Shown piece by piece: positions 41,610 through 54,056 of a DNA stretch of 64,000 nt. Numbering within the stretch: position 1 is the first letter of the stretch; the number at the start of each line of letters is the position of its first letter. Both the position numbers and the translations under genes were made by a program. Under the pieces are notes generated by a model that saw only the letters and a program-made list of their open reading frames with translations, had not been told where the DNA came from and made no database searches. The DNA lies in NCBI RefSeq assembly GCF_001641265.1, contig NW_020167536.1, positions 496,001 to 560,000 of the forward strand, in the 5' to 3' direction. This DNA comes from Pseudogymnoascus destructans. Taxonomy: Eukaryota; Ascomycota; Leotiomycetes; Thelebolales; Thelebolaceae.

Positions 41610-42586
41610 GGTGCTATTGGTTTCCAGTCTTCTTTTTCTTCCTGCTCATCTTGAGCTGATGTTACCTCATAGCTGTCATCGATGCTGTTGTGAGAGCGAG
41701 GGAGCGAGGGAGCGAGGGAGTTGTTCAGGAAGGAGTTTCCACCATGGCAAGGCTGAGAGGCTGAGAGAGAGACGCTGACGTGACTGACTTCGGGGACGCG
41801 TTTGCAACCTTAAATACTAGGCGTCAATCAATTCCGCCACTAAATCTTTCGTAGTTGCCCTATATTTTTAGACACCCAGAATTTCCATCACTGGTCTTCC
41901 TGAGTTGGCCTTATAACATAGGCATAATCTGTTTTCGGAGAACTGGAGAATCTCCGCATCCTAAAGTTACTCTAAGTATAGTTCTTTGGGGTACGTACCC
42001 CATTTGTCTTGGCCCCAAGTCCTCGTGGGTCCCCAGCCAAACATGGCACGATCATGTGACGTCAATACGAGTAGTACAGTACTCGAGTATTCAGTTTACA
42101 CTCCGGTAAACCGCATCACATGACATATTTCCTTCCTTCTTATCACTTGCTCTGTTTCCGCCGCGGTTAGCGTCCACTCCGCCCCTCCGCCGCCAAGATA
42201 TCCCCAAGAAAACCCCCTCCGCCGAGCCTAAATGTGTAGCAGACACGGCGTCTGATTACGTCGTCATTTCTATAGTGTACCAAGAATACAACGTACTCAT
42301 ACCTCCTCGGGCGTGTCTAGGTACCACCTTTGGGGTTTTCATGCTCCAATGGCTCCAATGGGGCCATTTAATTCGATCAACCCTTGAATGAGCCAAGAAT
42401 ATTATTTACTCGCAAGTCCCCAATGGCGTCAGATGCATCTCTTGGTAACCTTTGTATGCTTGGACTCTACGGATATTCCCAATTGCGAGATAGTCATAAG
42501 GTCTGGGCTATCCCCCTCATTTCTGTTTCCTTTCGTCATACTAGCAAAAGTTGAAATCCCACATTGTAAGCCTATGCCTCGCCTAG
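41610..42586. promoter_or_regulatory. Divergent upstream region of MPH1 and the ENA ATPase
   Basis: The gap is 977 nt. It holds a GAGGGAGC repeat near 41697-41720 and a 10-bp CTGAGAGG duplication near 41753-41770. No open frame is convincing. Specific regulatory sites were not recognised. Confidence 0.4.
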
Positions 42587-45500
42587 ATGGCTCCAAAGAA
42601 GAATACCAGCAAGCAGGTTCTTGATCCTCACCCTTTCTTACTATCTGTCCATGATGTTGCCAGTCAGCTGGGAACAAATATTGAAACCGGCTTGAGTGCT
42701 AGGAGGGTGGCTGAACTCAAAAATGAATACCCTCCAAATGAGTTGGAAGGTGGGGAAGGTCCTAACTGGAGTACCCTGTTGGTGAAACAAATCAGCAATG
42801 CAATGATATTGGTATGTTCCACCTAAAAGGCCCCGAAAGTATGACAATCTCTAATGCTCCAAACAGGTGCTTGTCTTTGCTATGGCTCTCAGCTTTGGTG
42901 TTGGGGATTATATTGAAGGCGGCGTTCTTGCAGCAGTCATTGTTCTCAATGTCACAATCGGATTTGTCCAGGAGTTGAAGGCAGAAAAAAAGATGGACTC
43001 GTTGCGGGCACTGTCATCACCCAGTGCCGCCGTGCTGCGAGATGGCAAAATAGACGTCATCCCGAGGTAAGCTCTATTCTAATGCTCCAAACAGGTGCTT
43101 GTCTTTGCTATGGCTCTCAGCTTTGGCGTTGGGGATTATATTGAAGGCGGCGTTCTTGCAGCAGTCATTGTTCTCACCGAGAGTTACTAACATATCATAA
43201 TTAGTGCCGAATGCCTTCCAGGAGACATTGTAGTCTTGAAAACCGGTGACACTGTTCCAGCTGACTTACGACTCTTCGAAGCAATGAATCTCAACTGCGA
43301 CGAGAAATCGTTAACAGGCGAGGCAGAACCGGTTGAGAAGACGGTCGAGAATAACATTACCATCCCTGGCACAGAGACGCTGGCTACCAGAGAAGAAGAG
43401 GTAGGCATTGGCGATCGCCTGAACATCGCATACTCGACGACTACTGTTATAAAGGGCCGCGGGCGTGGTATTATTGTCTTCACCGGTATGTTAACTGAAG
43501 TCGGAAGAATTGCAAGTGCTACAAATAAGAAAACTCGCAAGCCTGGCCGTTCAATGAGTGCAAAGAAATATGGTAAGGCTCAACCGATCAAGGGATTAAC
43601 TCGACGAACATATGATGGAATTGGATGGTTTCTCGGCCTCACAGTTGGGACCCCACTTCAGCGAAAACTATCCAAGCTGGCTTACCTTTTGTTTGGTTGT
43701 GCCATTTTCCTGGCCATAATCGTGTTCGCTGTCAACAAGTTCAACGTGACAAACGAGGTTGCCATTTACGCCATTTCTACCGGTATTGCCATTATTCCGG
43801 AATCTCTGATAGCGTACGTATTACCTCCCTCTACATGGATATAAGGCTAATTAATCTAGTGTTCTTACTATTACCATGGTTGTTGGAATGACGGTCATGA
43901 GAAAGGCTAATGTCGTTGTCCGCGATCTTTCGGCCCTTGAGGCCCTTGGCGGAATCACCAATATTTGCTCCGACAAGACAGGAACATTAACTCAGGGAGC
44001 TATGATCGTGAAGAAAGCCTGGCTGTGGAAGACAGGAGTTTACACGGTTCAGCGCTCAATGGATCCGAATGACCCTACGCAAGGTGTCGTTACTCAGAAT
44101 ATTTCTGTGCAGGGCATCGAAGAGGCACAACCAGAAGCGAAACGTGTCGACTATGACCAGCAGCGCTCCGCTGCTGCTCTAACATTTGATGTACCAGCTG
44201 AGAAAGCAATCAAAGACCAAATGAATGGCGAAAACAAAAACGCAGAAGAAGAGGCCGCGGAGATGAATCCTGCTCTTGAACAATTTCTACAAACGGTCGC
44301 GCTATGCAACTTGGCAACGGTCATGAAAGAGAAGCCCGAAGGCTCTAACGAGGAGATATGGCAGACTACGGGCGAACCTACTGAAATTGCTCTCCAAGTA
44401 CTTGCCTGGAGATTCCAAATGGGCAAGAAGTCCTGGATGCGCCAAGGCTTCAAGCAAGTTGCCGAATTCCCATTCGACAGCACCATCAAGCGAATGTCAG
44501 TTGTCTACAACTCAGGGGCAGAGAATAGCCTTGTTTTTACCAAGGGCGCTGTCGAGCGTGTCTTGGACCTCTGCACTACCATAGGCTCTGGTGAAAACCA
44601 GGAGCCTCTGACAGAAGACATCAAAGAGAAGGTTCTCAAGCAGATGGATGTCTTCGCAAACCAAGGACAGCGCGTACTAGCTGTCGCAACGCGCACATGG
44701 AACGGTGATTACAAAAAACACGCCGATAGCGTAGCACAACAACACAAGGGCAACAAAGGTGCAGATGACGAGCTCAGGGGCGAAGTCGAGCAAGACCTTA
44801 CACTCCTTGGGCTCGTTGGTATCTACGACCCCCCACGTGATGAGTCCAAAGACGCCGTCCAACAATGTGCTGAGGCCGGCATCAAGGTCCACATGTTGAC
44901 TGGTGATCACCCTGCGACGGCCAGCGCAATCGCCAAAGAAATCGGAATCATTCCCCACAATATGTCTGTCTTGTCGCCAGAGGTTGCTGCTTCGATTGTT
45001 AAGAAAGCCACTGATTTCGACGGCATGACTAATGAAGAGATCGATGCAATGCCGGAGCTTCCACTTGTCATCGCGCGTTGCGCTCCCAGCACCAAGACTC
45101 GCATGATCGAAGCACTCCGCCGCCGTGGACTGTACATGGCCATGACTGGTGACGGCGTCAATGATGCTCCATCTTTGAGCAAGGCTGACGTTGGAATTGC
45201 CATGGGTCTCGCTGGATCCGATGTTGCGAAAAGCGCTGCTAAAATTGTCCTCACAGATGATAAGTTCAACTCCATTGTCTCCGCAATTAGCCAAGGTCGC
45301 CGCATGTTCGACAATATTCAGAAATTCGTCCTTCATCTGCTGACTTCTAACGTTGGCGAAGTTATTCTTCTCATCGCCGGCCTTGGTTTCCAAGACAAGA
45401 ACGGCTTCTCCGTCTTCCCACTCTCGCCACTCCAGATTCTCTGGATTAATATGCTTACATCGTCATTCCCGGCATTCGGTCTTGGTAGAGAGAAGGCTAG

Positions 45501-46308
45501 CACTGAAATTATGCGTCGCCCACCTCATGATAACAAGAGAGGTGTCTTCACTGTCCAGATCATGGTTGATATGATGGTTTACGGTCTCTTGATGGGTGTG
45601 TGCACTCTCATGACTTTCGTGATCATCATCTACGGCGTGAATGATGGGAACCTAGGACACGACTGCAACCGATCCTACAGCTCATCCTGCGACGCAGTAT
45701 TCCGCGCCCGTGCCGCTGTCTTCGCCGAATTAACCTGGCTTATTCTAATCGCCGCTTGGGAATTCAAGTCTATCCGTCGCAGCATGTTCCGTCTCGACCC
45801 AAGCTCTGAGAGTAGATTCCCCTTCTTCAAGGACGTGTATGAGAACAAGTTCCTGTTCTGGGCCGTCGTTATTGGAGCCATATCTGTGTTCCCAGCCGTC
45901 TACATCCCTGGCTTGAATACCAACGTCTTCAAGCACAAGGGCATCGGATGGGAATGGGCGCTCTCATTTGGCGCCGTCTTTGTGTTTGTGATTGGCGTCG
46001 AAGCCTGGAAGTGGGTTAAGCGCCATTATCATATCTTCGAGCGTGGCTTCGAGGACAGAAGTGAAGACGAGCGCCAGAGCAGGTTCGGGAAGTTGAGCTT
46101 GAGACAAGGCTTCTTTTCCATGACTCGGGCCAGGACTATGAGTTTCAAGCGAACCCTGGGCGTCAGAAGCAACCTTAGTAAGAAGAGCGATGGTGTGAGC
46201 ATCGCCGAGGTGACGACTAATGATACTAGTCGAGCCTCCATGGATGTCAATGACAACGGTCGTGAGATGGTGCAGGTTGGTCAGATGAGACCGGAAGATC
46301 AGGTCTAG
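42587..46308 (+). CDS. ENA: P-type Na+/K+-exporting ATPase (ENA, P2D type)
   Basis: Exons 42587-42811, 42867-43066, 43205-43813 and 43860-46308 give about 1160 residues with consistent phases. The actuator TGE is in DEKSLTGEAEPVEK. The phosphorylated Asp is in ICSDKTGTLTQG. The hinge is TGDGVNDAPSLSKADVGIAMG, and membrane helix 4 has IAIIPESLIAVLTITMVVGM. DAVFRARA after a Cys-flanked loop is typical of fungal ENA pumps, which export Na+ or K+ at the plasma membrane at high pH or salt. Intron 2 contains a 98-bp near-perfect copy of the intron 1/exon 2 junction (43079-43176). Intron 1 is 55 nt. A Ca2+ or H+ pump is excluded by the family-specific signatures. Confidence 0.95.
43079..43176 (+). 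repeat. 98-bp exon-junction duplication inside ENA intron 2
   Basis: By eye it is identical to 42851-42948 except for one base (a third-position T to C). It includes the CTAATG branch-like word, the AAACAG acceptor and the first 82 bases of exon 2. Using the duplicated acceptor would put the reading out of frame. Confidence 0.95.
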
Positions 46309-47679
46309 ATGTGTTTGCTCTCTATGATTGTTTTTTGTGATACCATTTCGCAATTGCTATATCCTGATATTTATTAAACATGGCAGAATGTCTATATTTG
46401 GAGGGTAAAAATTATATGTCCAAGTGTGGGACGAAGGCGTTTGTTTATATTTTAGAGTCATAAGAGGTGTTTAATATAACTATTTCTTTTAGATTGGTGT
46501 GAGACTGCATATTTAATTTTGTGAGCTTGCTGAAATGATTGATTTATCTGATGATGACAGTGACAACCGCGAAGGTAATAAGTTACAACTAATATTTTAT
46601 AATTTTATTTTGTTAGTTACGTCGTACTCGAGTAGGACGGCAACGAATAACGTATTTCACAAAGCGAGTCGGACACGCAAGCGGTCGGACACTGAATTAA
46701 TTTCTCACCCAAAATCAATAAATTTGCAAGGTAATAACTCAACAACTGCTTAATAATATATAGTAAAGGTATGTTTCTAGCTTTTTATACTTCGTTGAAT
46801 TCCTACCTAATTATCTAGGAATAATCTAGCATTAATTCTTGAGATATTAAGTGTAAGCGCTGATGTAGGCGCTAAAATTTACACTAGGCCGTTATATCTC
46901 AATATCTATGGTTCTAATTGCTCTAAAACTGCATGTAAATGAATTTATGTGTATAGATAAAGCTGAATTACACACTTTTAAAATATACTACTAAGTTGTT
47001 GTTGAGTTATTATCTTCCAAATTTCTTGATTAGGGTGAGAAATTCAGTGTCCGACTCGATTGTGAAATACGTTAACTATTAGATTCTTGCTAATTTGATT
47101 TTAGTGATTATTAAAATCAAAATGAATTTAATTTATTGTTATTTATTATTTGTGACCATACCCCTCCTCTTTCCTTGAAGCATACCTCCAACAAATCTCA
47201 TGTCTACCAATTCTCGTCTGTAAGAAAAACAAGTTAGCTGCCGTGAGCGCGAGTATCTCATCTCAGAACTGTTTATCATTTCACAAGTGGGAACACAGGA
47301 AAAGCCTGGAGCAGTGTACCTGTCCGTGCGATAAGATAAGCCATCGAGGAGAGCAAGGGCGCTCCTCACTTGACCTCGCAACCAATCGCGCCCAGCCAAC
47401 GTCTTTGTTCAGGAGAGAGGACCAAGCTTCCTACCTCATCGTGGAGTTCCCTCAATTGGGCGATTCTCGGGGCATTGTCTAAATTCTGGCGAAAACGGCA
47501 TAGCCACCGTCTGAAGGTGGGCTTTGTTCACCCATCCATCCACTGTACGTCTCCCCTCCAAAAACACCTCGAGGACGTTTACTGATGCATGGAGACTTTC
47601 AGTCTTCACCAGCCAGTTCCATTCAACAGAGCACAAAACCTCTCCTCTGATGAATCGATGAATTCGAATTGAAACCGTC
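46309..47679. other. A/T-rich intergenic region with a foldback MITE
   Basis: The first 300 bases are the ENA 3' region. A MITE occupies 46650-47072 (listed separately). The remainder is the leader/promoter side of the BAH-PHD gene. No gene was seen. Confidence 0.5.
46650..47072. mobile_element. Foldback MITE E, 423 bp, TA-flanked
   Basis: Both ends carry inverted ACGTATTTCACAA tips, flanked by TA (46648-46649 and 47073-47074). The arms match imperfectly for well over 100 bp, making the whole element a long imperfect hairpin. The left tip carries the word GTCGGACAC twice (separated by GCAAGCG); the right tip carries it once. It has no coding capacity. The design matches MITE D at 61855-62261. 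Confidence 0.88.
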
Positions 47680-48849
47680 ATGCCACCGAACTACCATAAG
47701 CATCCGGACCCTGCAATGGACTCCTCCAACCTCGACGAGGACTCCGATCTGGAGGACAATATTGAAAAACAGGAGGTTGTATGGACAATAACATACCCCA
47801 AAAAGCCAATTGCGAACAGCAGCCAGCGAATCCGGAAGCTTTGGAACGAGGCGCAGAAACACGAGTCCAATTTCCATGGGAAGGGCCAGAGCAAGGAGGC
47901 TTTGAATTTAAGGTATATCGTCGAGCCGAGCACGCCGGGTCCTTGGCTGGGGATGCAAAATTACACGAAATGTACCAGTGAGTAGATCCTATATGGTCAT
48001 CCCGTGGGAATGCGCTGACTTTATCCGCTATTTAGTTGAGAATGTGGACTACCGAAAGAACGACTTCGTATACGTTCGCCCTCCGGGTCTCGAGCTTGAT
48101 GGCGATGACGATGAGAGGAAGTTCTATGTCGCGCATATACTGGAGATACGGGCGAAAGATCCACGCCACGTGTATGCGCTCGTAGCATGGATGTATTGGC
48201 CAGATCAACTGGTTAATGCGCATGTGGGTGGAGAGAAGCCCATGTCTCTCCGGCGCTGGTATCACGGGAAGCACGAGCTGATCGCCAGTAATCACCTTGA
48301 TATCGAGGATGTTACTAGCCTGGCGGGGCACGCCCCAGTCGCTCAATGGCTCGAAGAATACGATGACAAGATTCAAGAAAGTTTATACTGGAGACAGACC
48401 TTTAATGCAATCACCGGAAACCTTTCGGTATGTACCCCTGAAAGTAGAGACAAGAATATGCCTATCTAACTTTGAATTCGGAACAGGGTCTCCGAAAGCA
48501 CTGCATCTGCAAGAAATACTACAACCCAGACGTCATCCTGGTAGCCTGCTCGAACAAAGAGTGCGATATTTGGATGCACGAGGAGTGTATTGTCAACGAT
48601 GCACTGACAAAAGCGCATGACGCTCTCCCCACGGAGCCCGAGAAAAATAAAAATAAAAAAAGGAGTGCGAAGCGTCTCTCGGTAGACAAACTACCTCAAG
48701 ATTTGAGCTATAAAGACGCGGCCTATAGAAAGCGCCTCACCGGGAAGGTTGTAGACGACGGAAACAAAATACGCATCATAGACCTGGTTAACAAGAAGAT
48801 CTCAACGGAAAAACTTTGCTGCTTAAAGTGCAGCACCGCGCTGGGATGA
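47680..48849 (+). CDS. BAH and PHD domain chromatin protein
   Basis: Exons 47680-47977, 48036-48427 and 48487-48849 (introns of 58 and 59 nt) give 350 residues. The first junction restores YTKCTIENVDYRKNDFVYV, the start of a BAH domain (to about residue 225, with VYALVAWMYWPDQ and the acidic DDDERKFYVAHILEIR strand). A PHD-type zinc finger follows in exon 3: HCICKKYYNPDVILVACSN, then ECDIWMHEECI. The tail is Lys-rich (KNKNKKRSAKR). BAH-PHD proteins of this layout include the Polycomb-pathway reader EPR-1 of Neurospora; orthology was not tested. It likely reads histone tails in the nucleus. The start has an alternative Met at codon 13. Confidence 0.85.
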
Positions 48850-49436
48850 TCTTCTGAGTTTGCAGGAGAACATGCGCGTTGAGGACTAATGACTGATGCC
48901 TATGATGCCAATCGTGGGAGCGATTTTTTTATTTTCGAGACATTGTTGCGAAACGGATACCCAAAGGAATGGCTGGAGTTATATTTTGGAGGTCGCTATC
49001 GATGCTGTTGCTGGGACATATCGTGGAAGGGAGGCTATTAAATTTGATGAGCACAGGTGGCTAGGAGTTTTGGGCATCATCCATGGGCTTGCTTTGGGAA
49101 TTTTATAGCCGGCTATGTGAACTATTAGGGAAATGAATAATGGCTTCCTTATCACTAAAACAGTCTACGTCTAGAAAGAGTGAAGTCCCATTGTGAATTA
49201 CGACAGAGCCTCACATGTCGGTTTCTTGGATATAGCATCTGGAGTCCGGTTTGTTCCGTGGTGGAGAAAATTATTGCAATAGATAGCACAACATCTAACA
49301 TTGTCTATGCACAAAACGAAGAAAGAACATCATAGATGAGAGAGACTTTGGTACATTGAGGGTGCGAGTTACAGCTAGGGTTTCCGTCCATCTGCAGATC
49401 TAAGTAATAACAAAAGAGATTCTATGCACAATCCCC
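48850..49436. other. Convergent 3' intergenic region
   Basis: This 587-nt stretch lies between convergent BAH-PHD and ATP3 stops. A 70-codon ORF at 48896-49108 has no recognisable domain. Nothing else was seen. Confidence 0.45.
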
Positions 49437-50506
49437 TTACTCTTCCGAAGCGGCGGCACCAGTGATAATCTCAACCAGCTCGTTGGTAATAACGGCTTGA
49501 CGGGTGCGGTTGAAGAGAATCTGGTACTTGGTGATCATGTCGCCAGCGTTCTTGGAAGCGTTCTGGAAGAGAGTTAGTTTGCGGCCTAGAAGTAGTGGGA
49601 TGAATAGAGGTTCCGGGGGTACGTACGTCCATAGCATTGCGACGGGCAGATTGCTCGCAAGCGTGTCCCTCAGCAAGAGCCCAGTAGAGGGAGTTGGTGA
49701 GGGCGTACTCCTGGAGGTTGGGCAGCTCAGCGTCATCAATCTCGAAGGCGGCGAAGTTGGCCGAGCTGAGGATGGTCTCAACGGAGTAGGCATCGAGAAC
49801 GGTAGCCTCGTACGACTGGGCGTTGACGAACTTGTTGTAGACGATCTGGACGCTGTCGTACTTGTCTGGGAGAGCGGCGATTTGATCAGCGATCAAAGAA
49901 GCGTCGGCGAAGGTCGGGATGGCCTTTCCGATACCAGTGAAGTTGATCTTGATGTTGCTGGAGTTGGAGCGAGCCATCTGCGCCTTGGCCTTCTCGCCGA
50001 TAACGACGAGGTCGGCATTGGGGTTGGCGGCGAGCATGCGACGGGTGTGCTTGCCCAGTCCGGAGTGGATTCCACCGCAAAGACCTTTGTCGGAGCTGGC
50101 AATGACAATCAGAGTCTTCTTGTCGCCCTCCTCGGCAACCTTGGTCTCAGCCTCCTTGAAGACAGTGTTCGAGGTCTGTCCGTATGCTCGGGAATCTTGC
50201 ATAGCGCGTGTCGCTCTGTTCAGCTTGGTCGAGGCAACAATCTTCATGGTGTTGGTGATCTTCTCGATGTTGCGGATGGACTTGAGACGGTCCTCAATCT
50301 CACGAAGAGTCGCGAAGGTGGCGGCATTTGGAGCAACGGAGCTGTTAGAGGTGAATTGTTAGCCTAGATAGTATATAGGGATCGCAAAACGATGAATCGT
50401 GATGAAGCCGGTCGATAATGGAGTAAAATTGGTGTAAGGAGAAACCGTACTGTGTGGACGCCGCAGCGCCGGCGCGGACGGCGGGACGGGCAGCTCTGGA
50501 AAGCAT
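49437..50506 (-). CDS. ATP3: Mitochondrial ATP synthase gamma subunit
   Basis: Exons 50506-50451, 50341-49627 and 49562-49437 give 298 residues with consistent phases. The N-terminal MLSRAARPAVRAGAAAS is a mitochondrial presequence. LREIEDRLKSIRNIEKIT-NTMKIVASTKL is the long N-terminal helix, in which MKIVAS is a family signature. SSDKGLCGGIHSGL and the C-terminal RTRQAVITNELVEIITGAAA, the paired helix of the rotor shaft, are diagnostic. It forms the central stalk of F1 in the matrix. It is divergent from topoisomerase I over 459 bp. Confidence 0.96.
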
Positions 50507-50965
50507 CTTGGGCACCAAATGAAATCCTCTACAATATTATTCGATCAATGTTCAATTGACCAAGGGCGTGACTAGCGATCAATTGAGGGAATTGCGTGGT
50601 GTAGTGTTCGGAAGTCAATACGGCCTCATCGGCAAAGCTTAGATTTCGATTACATAAGCAGGCTCGGCACCCGACCCTCAGGCAGGCGTCCAGAGCTGGT
50701 TTTCTGCAAGTATCGAGTCTCACTCAGTTACTGGCAGGAAAACACGCCTTTTACATCCTTTCAATTCGATTTGTACAATCTCTCATTCAGGCAATCAGGA
50801 TAGCCACAAGCTTTCAATCTATTCTACGCGCTCAAACGGCCCGTTCTTTCACTTCATGTTTATTATTCCACGTCATACTTCCAAGTGTTGACCTCGAGTT
50901 AGCTCTTATTTCGGTTTCGGGGCCGAACATTATCTATACTTCACTTCAATCAAGCGCTGCACAAC
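50507..50965. promoter_or_regulatory. Divergent promoter of ATP3 and TOP1
   Basis: This 459-nt gap separates two essential-type genes read outward, so regulatory DNA must be compact or shared. A minus-strand ORF crosses it (50529-50723) without recognisable domain. No specific site was recognised. Confidence 0.45.
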
Positions 50966-53900
50966 ATGAAATCGTCTTCACCCGACAGTGCGCCTCTGGC
51001 AAGGAGGACGAATGGATCTGGTGAGTTGATTCTGTTTATTTGTGGCAGTTCAAACTACATTTCGAGAGCGGCTGGGCCGTTGTGCCACCTTCGAAAATAC
51101 CCCGTCGCTACTCCCGGAATTGGTCCAGCCAGCCAGGTGGCAATATAGCCCTTACTCCTCTACTCTTCTCTTCTTTACCTATTCCATGACCATCCGGGTC
51201 TCTTCTTCACATACTGACCCCAGTGTTCTCACAGCCTCACGAGCCAAAGTATCCAAGAATATCGACAACGAAATGGAGAAATCTACAAATGGAGACTATG
51301 CGCCTGCTGGCGTCTCCATACGGAATGGACCCGTTACGGATGAAATGGATGTCGATATTCCAGCTCTAAACGGCAAGCGCAAGGCCCGAGTCAGCACTGG
51401 GAAGCCAGTTCACTACAATGACGCCGCGAGCTCTAGCGAGGAAGACAACAAGCCGCTGGTATTTTGCTCCGCCCTGAGTGATAGCTCACTCGAGTCACTT
51501 CGAATTCACAGCTTCTGATATGATAACTAGGCTAAACGACAACGAACCTCGGCTTCCAAGGCCAAGAAGGATGAGTCGGACAGCGATGACGCGCCAATAG
51601 CGAGGAGGAAGTCGGGTGGGAAACTGCCCCCAAGCATCGACGGTTCGGATTTCGAGCAGGAGGAGAAGAAATTAGCCAAAGAGAAAGTCCACATCGAAAA
51701 GAAGGCCGAGAAGGAGGCAAAGAGCATCCGAGCAAAAGAGTCCAAAGGAAAAAAGCCAGTCATAAAGGAATCGGATTCTGAGGATGAGCCTATATCGAAG
51801 TCGCGTGCAAAGAAAGCCAACGGGGCGAAGAAGGAAGAATCTGACGATGATGTCCCTATCACCAAGAAGATTGCAGCTAAGAAGGCCAATGGAAAGGCGC
51901 CAGTGAAGACGGCTGTGAAGGCGCCCGTGAAGAAGCCTGCCAAAGGAAAGGCCGCTAAAAAGGAAGAGAGTGAAGAGGCGGAGGCAGAGGCAGAGGAAGA
52001 TGAAGAGTACCGCTGGTGGGATGCCCCGAATAAGGATGATGACAGCATTAAGTGGGAGACTCTTGAGCACAACGGTGTTGTTTTCCCCCCAGATTACGAA
52101 CCTCTTCCCAAGAGCGTCAAGCTCGTGTATAATGGCACGCCTATCAGCCTGCACGTTGAAGTAGAGGAAGTGGCAGGGTTCTTTGGGGCCATGCTGAACT
52201 CCACGCTCAATGTCGAAAACCCGACCTTCCAAAAGAATTTCTTCAACGACTTCACTGAAATCTTAGCCAAGAATGGAGGGGCAAAGGATAAAGATGGTAA
52301 TAAAGTTGCTATCAAAGAGTTCTCTAAACTTGACTTCAGCAGAATCTTCGAGTACTACCAGGGCAAGAGCGAAGAAAAAAAGGCGCGATCACCCGCTGAA
52401 AAGAAGGCTGATAAGGCTGCCAAAGACGAGCTCGAGGCACCATATCTGTACTGTACTTGGGATGGACGGAAAGAAAGAGTCGGCAACTTCCGTGTCGAAC
52501 CTCCCTCGCTCTTCCGTGGCCGTGGCGAGCACCCAAAGACTGGTAAGGTGAAGAAGCGCGTCATGCCTGAACAAATCACAATAAATATTGGCCCGAATGC
52601 CACTGTGCCAACTCCGCCTCCAGGACACAAATGGAAGGAGATCAAGCATGACAACAAAGCGACGTGGCTTGCCATGTGGCAGGAAAATATCAACGGCGCA
52701 TACAAGTATGTTATGCTTGCCGCAAACAGTACTGTAAAGGGGCAGAGCGACTTCAAAAAGTTCGAGAAGGCCCGGGAGTTGAAGAAGCACATTGACCGCA
52801 TCCGCAAAGACTACCAGAAGGCCCTGAAGTCTGAGCTCATGGCCGACCGACAGCGGGCAACTGCCGTGTATCTGATTGATAAGTTCGCGCTACGTGCTGG
52901 AAACGAAAAGGACTCCGAGAACGAGGCAGAAACAGTCGGATGCTGTTCCTTGAAGTTCGAACACGTTACCTTGAAACCCCCGAACACGGTCATCTTTGAC
53001 TTCCTGGGAAAAGACAGTATTCGCTTTTACGACGAGGTGACTGTTGACCCTCAAGTCTTCCGAAATCTTAAGATCTTCAAGAAGTCCCCAAAGACTGAGG
53101 GTGATGACATCTTCGATCGTCTGAACGTAAGCAGTCCTCGTTTCTGTATTGTGGTCAATACTAACTGCTATACAGACTGGTCAGCTCAACAAGCATTTGG
53201 CCAACTATATGCCTGGACTCACTGCGAAGGTGTTCCGTACTTACAATGCTTCATACACCATGTCGACGCTTCTGCAGGAGCTGGAGGCCACAAACACCAG
53301 TCTGCACGAGAAGATCAAGCTCTATAACGACTGCAATCGGAAGGTTGCAATCCTTTGTAATCATAAACGTACCGTTGGCGCAGGCCATGAGGCCCAGATG
53401 GGCAAGCTCACAGACAGAATCAAGGGTCTGAAGTACCAAAAATGGCGCACGAAGCAGATGATTCTCGATCTTGATCCAAAGCAGAAGAAGAAGAAGGGTG
53501 CTGAGTGGTTTGAACTGGACGACGATTTGACTCAGGAGTGGATTGAAGAGCACCAGGCGTTTCTGGTGGAGGAACAGCGTACGAAGATCACGAAGAAGTT
53601 TGAAAAGGATAATGAGAAGCTCGTTGCTGAGTGCGAGAAGGAGATGAAGGCCAAGGAGCTTACTGAGCGCCTGGGAGCCGCGGAAGACTTGGCTAAGAAA
53701 CTCAAGAAGGAGAACAAGACCAAGAAAGTGGAAGCCGAAGGAAGAACTCCATCCGTGGAAAAGTTACAAGCTGCGGTTGAGAAGATTGATCAGAGGATCA
53801 CTACCATGAATCTCCAGGCCGAGGATCGAGAAGGCAACAAGGAGGTTGCACTCGGCACCTCCAAGATCGTAAGTTTAGCTGTGTGGATGCCGTTGGACCG

Positions 53901-54056
53901 CTTGCTAACACACCTCAGAATTATATTGATCCCCGCCTTACTGTTGTATTCGCCAAGAAGTTCGACGTGCCTATTGAGAAGTTCTTCTCGAAGACACTTC
54001 GCGAGAAGTTCAACTGGGCCATCAAGTCTGTTGAGGACGACAACTGGGAATTCTAG
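50966..54056 (+). CDS. TOP1: DNA topoisomerase I (type IB)
   Basis: Exons 50966-51020, 51235-51458, 51531-53126, 53176-53868 and 53919-54056 splice to 901 residues, all phases consistent. A long charged N-terminal region of Lys and Asp/Glu-Ser repeats (KKANGKAPVKTAVKAPVKK and similar) holds the nuclear signals. The core follows: YRWWDAPN, the cap domain NKDDDSIKWETLEHNGV, then TAVYLIDKFALRAGNEKD (catalytic Arg region) and AYASYTM-type helices (TYNASYTMSTLL). A coiled-coil Lys-rich linker (residues about 690-820) precedes the C-terminal SKI-NYIDPRLTVVF, where the active tyrosine lies just after the last intron. It relaxes supercoils by a transient 3'-phosphotyrosine nick. Confidence 0.96.

Noticed and set aside
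42429..42677. Minus-strand ORF before the ENA gene
   Set aside because: Overlaps the ENA start and has no domain.
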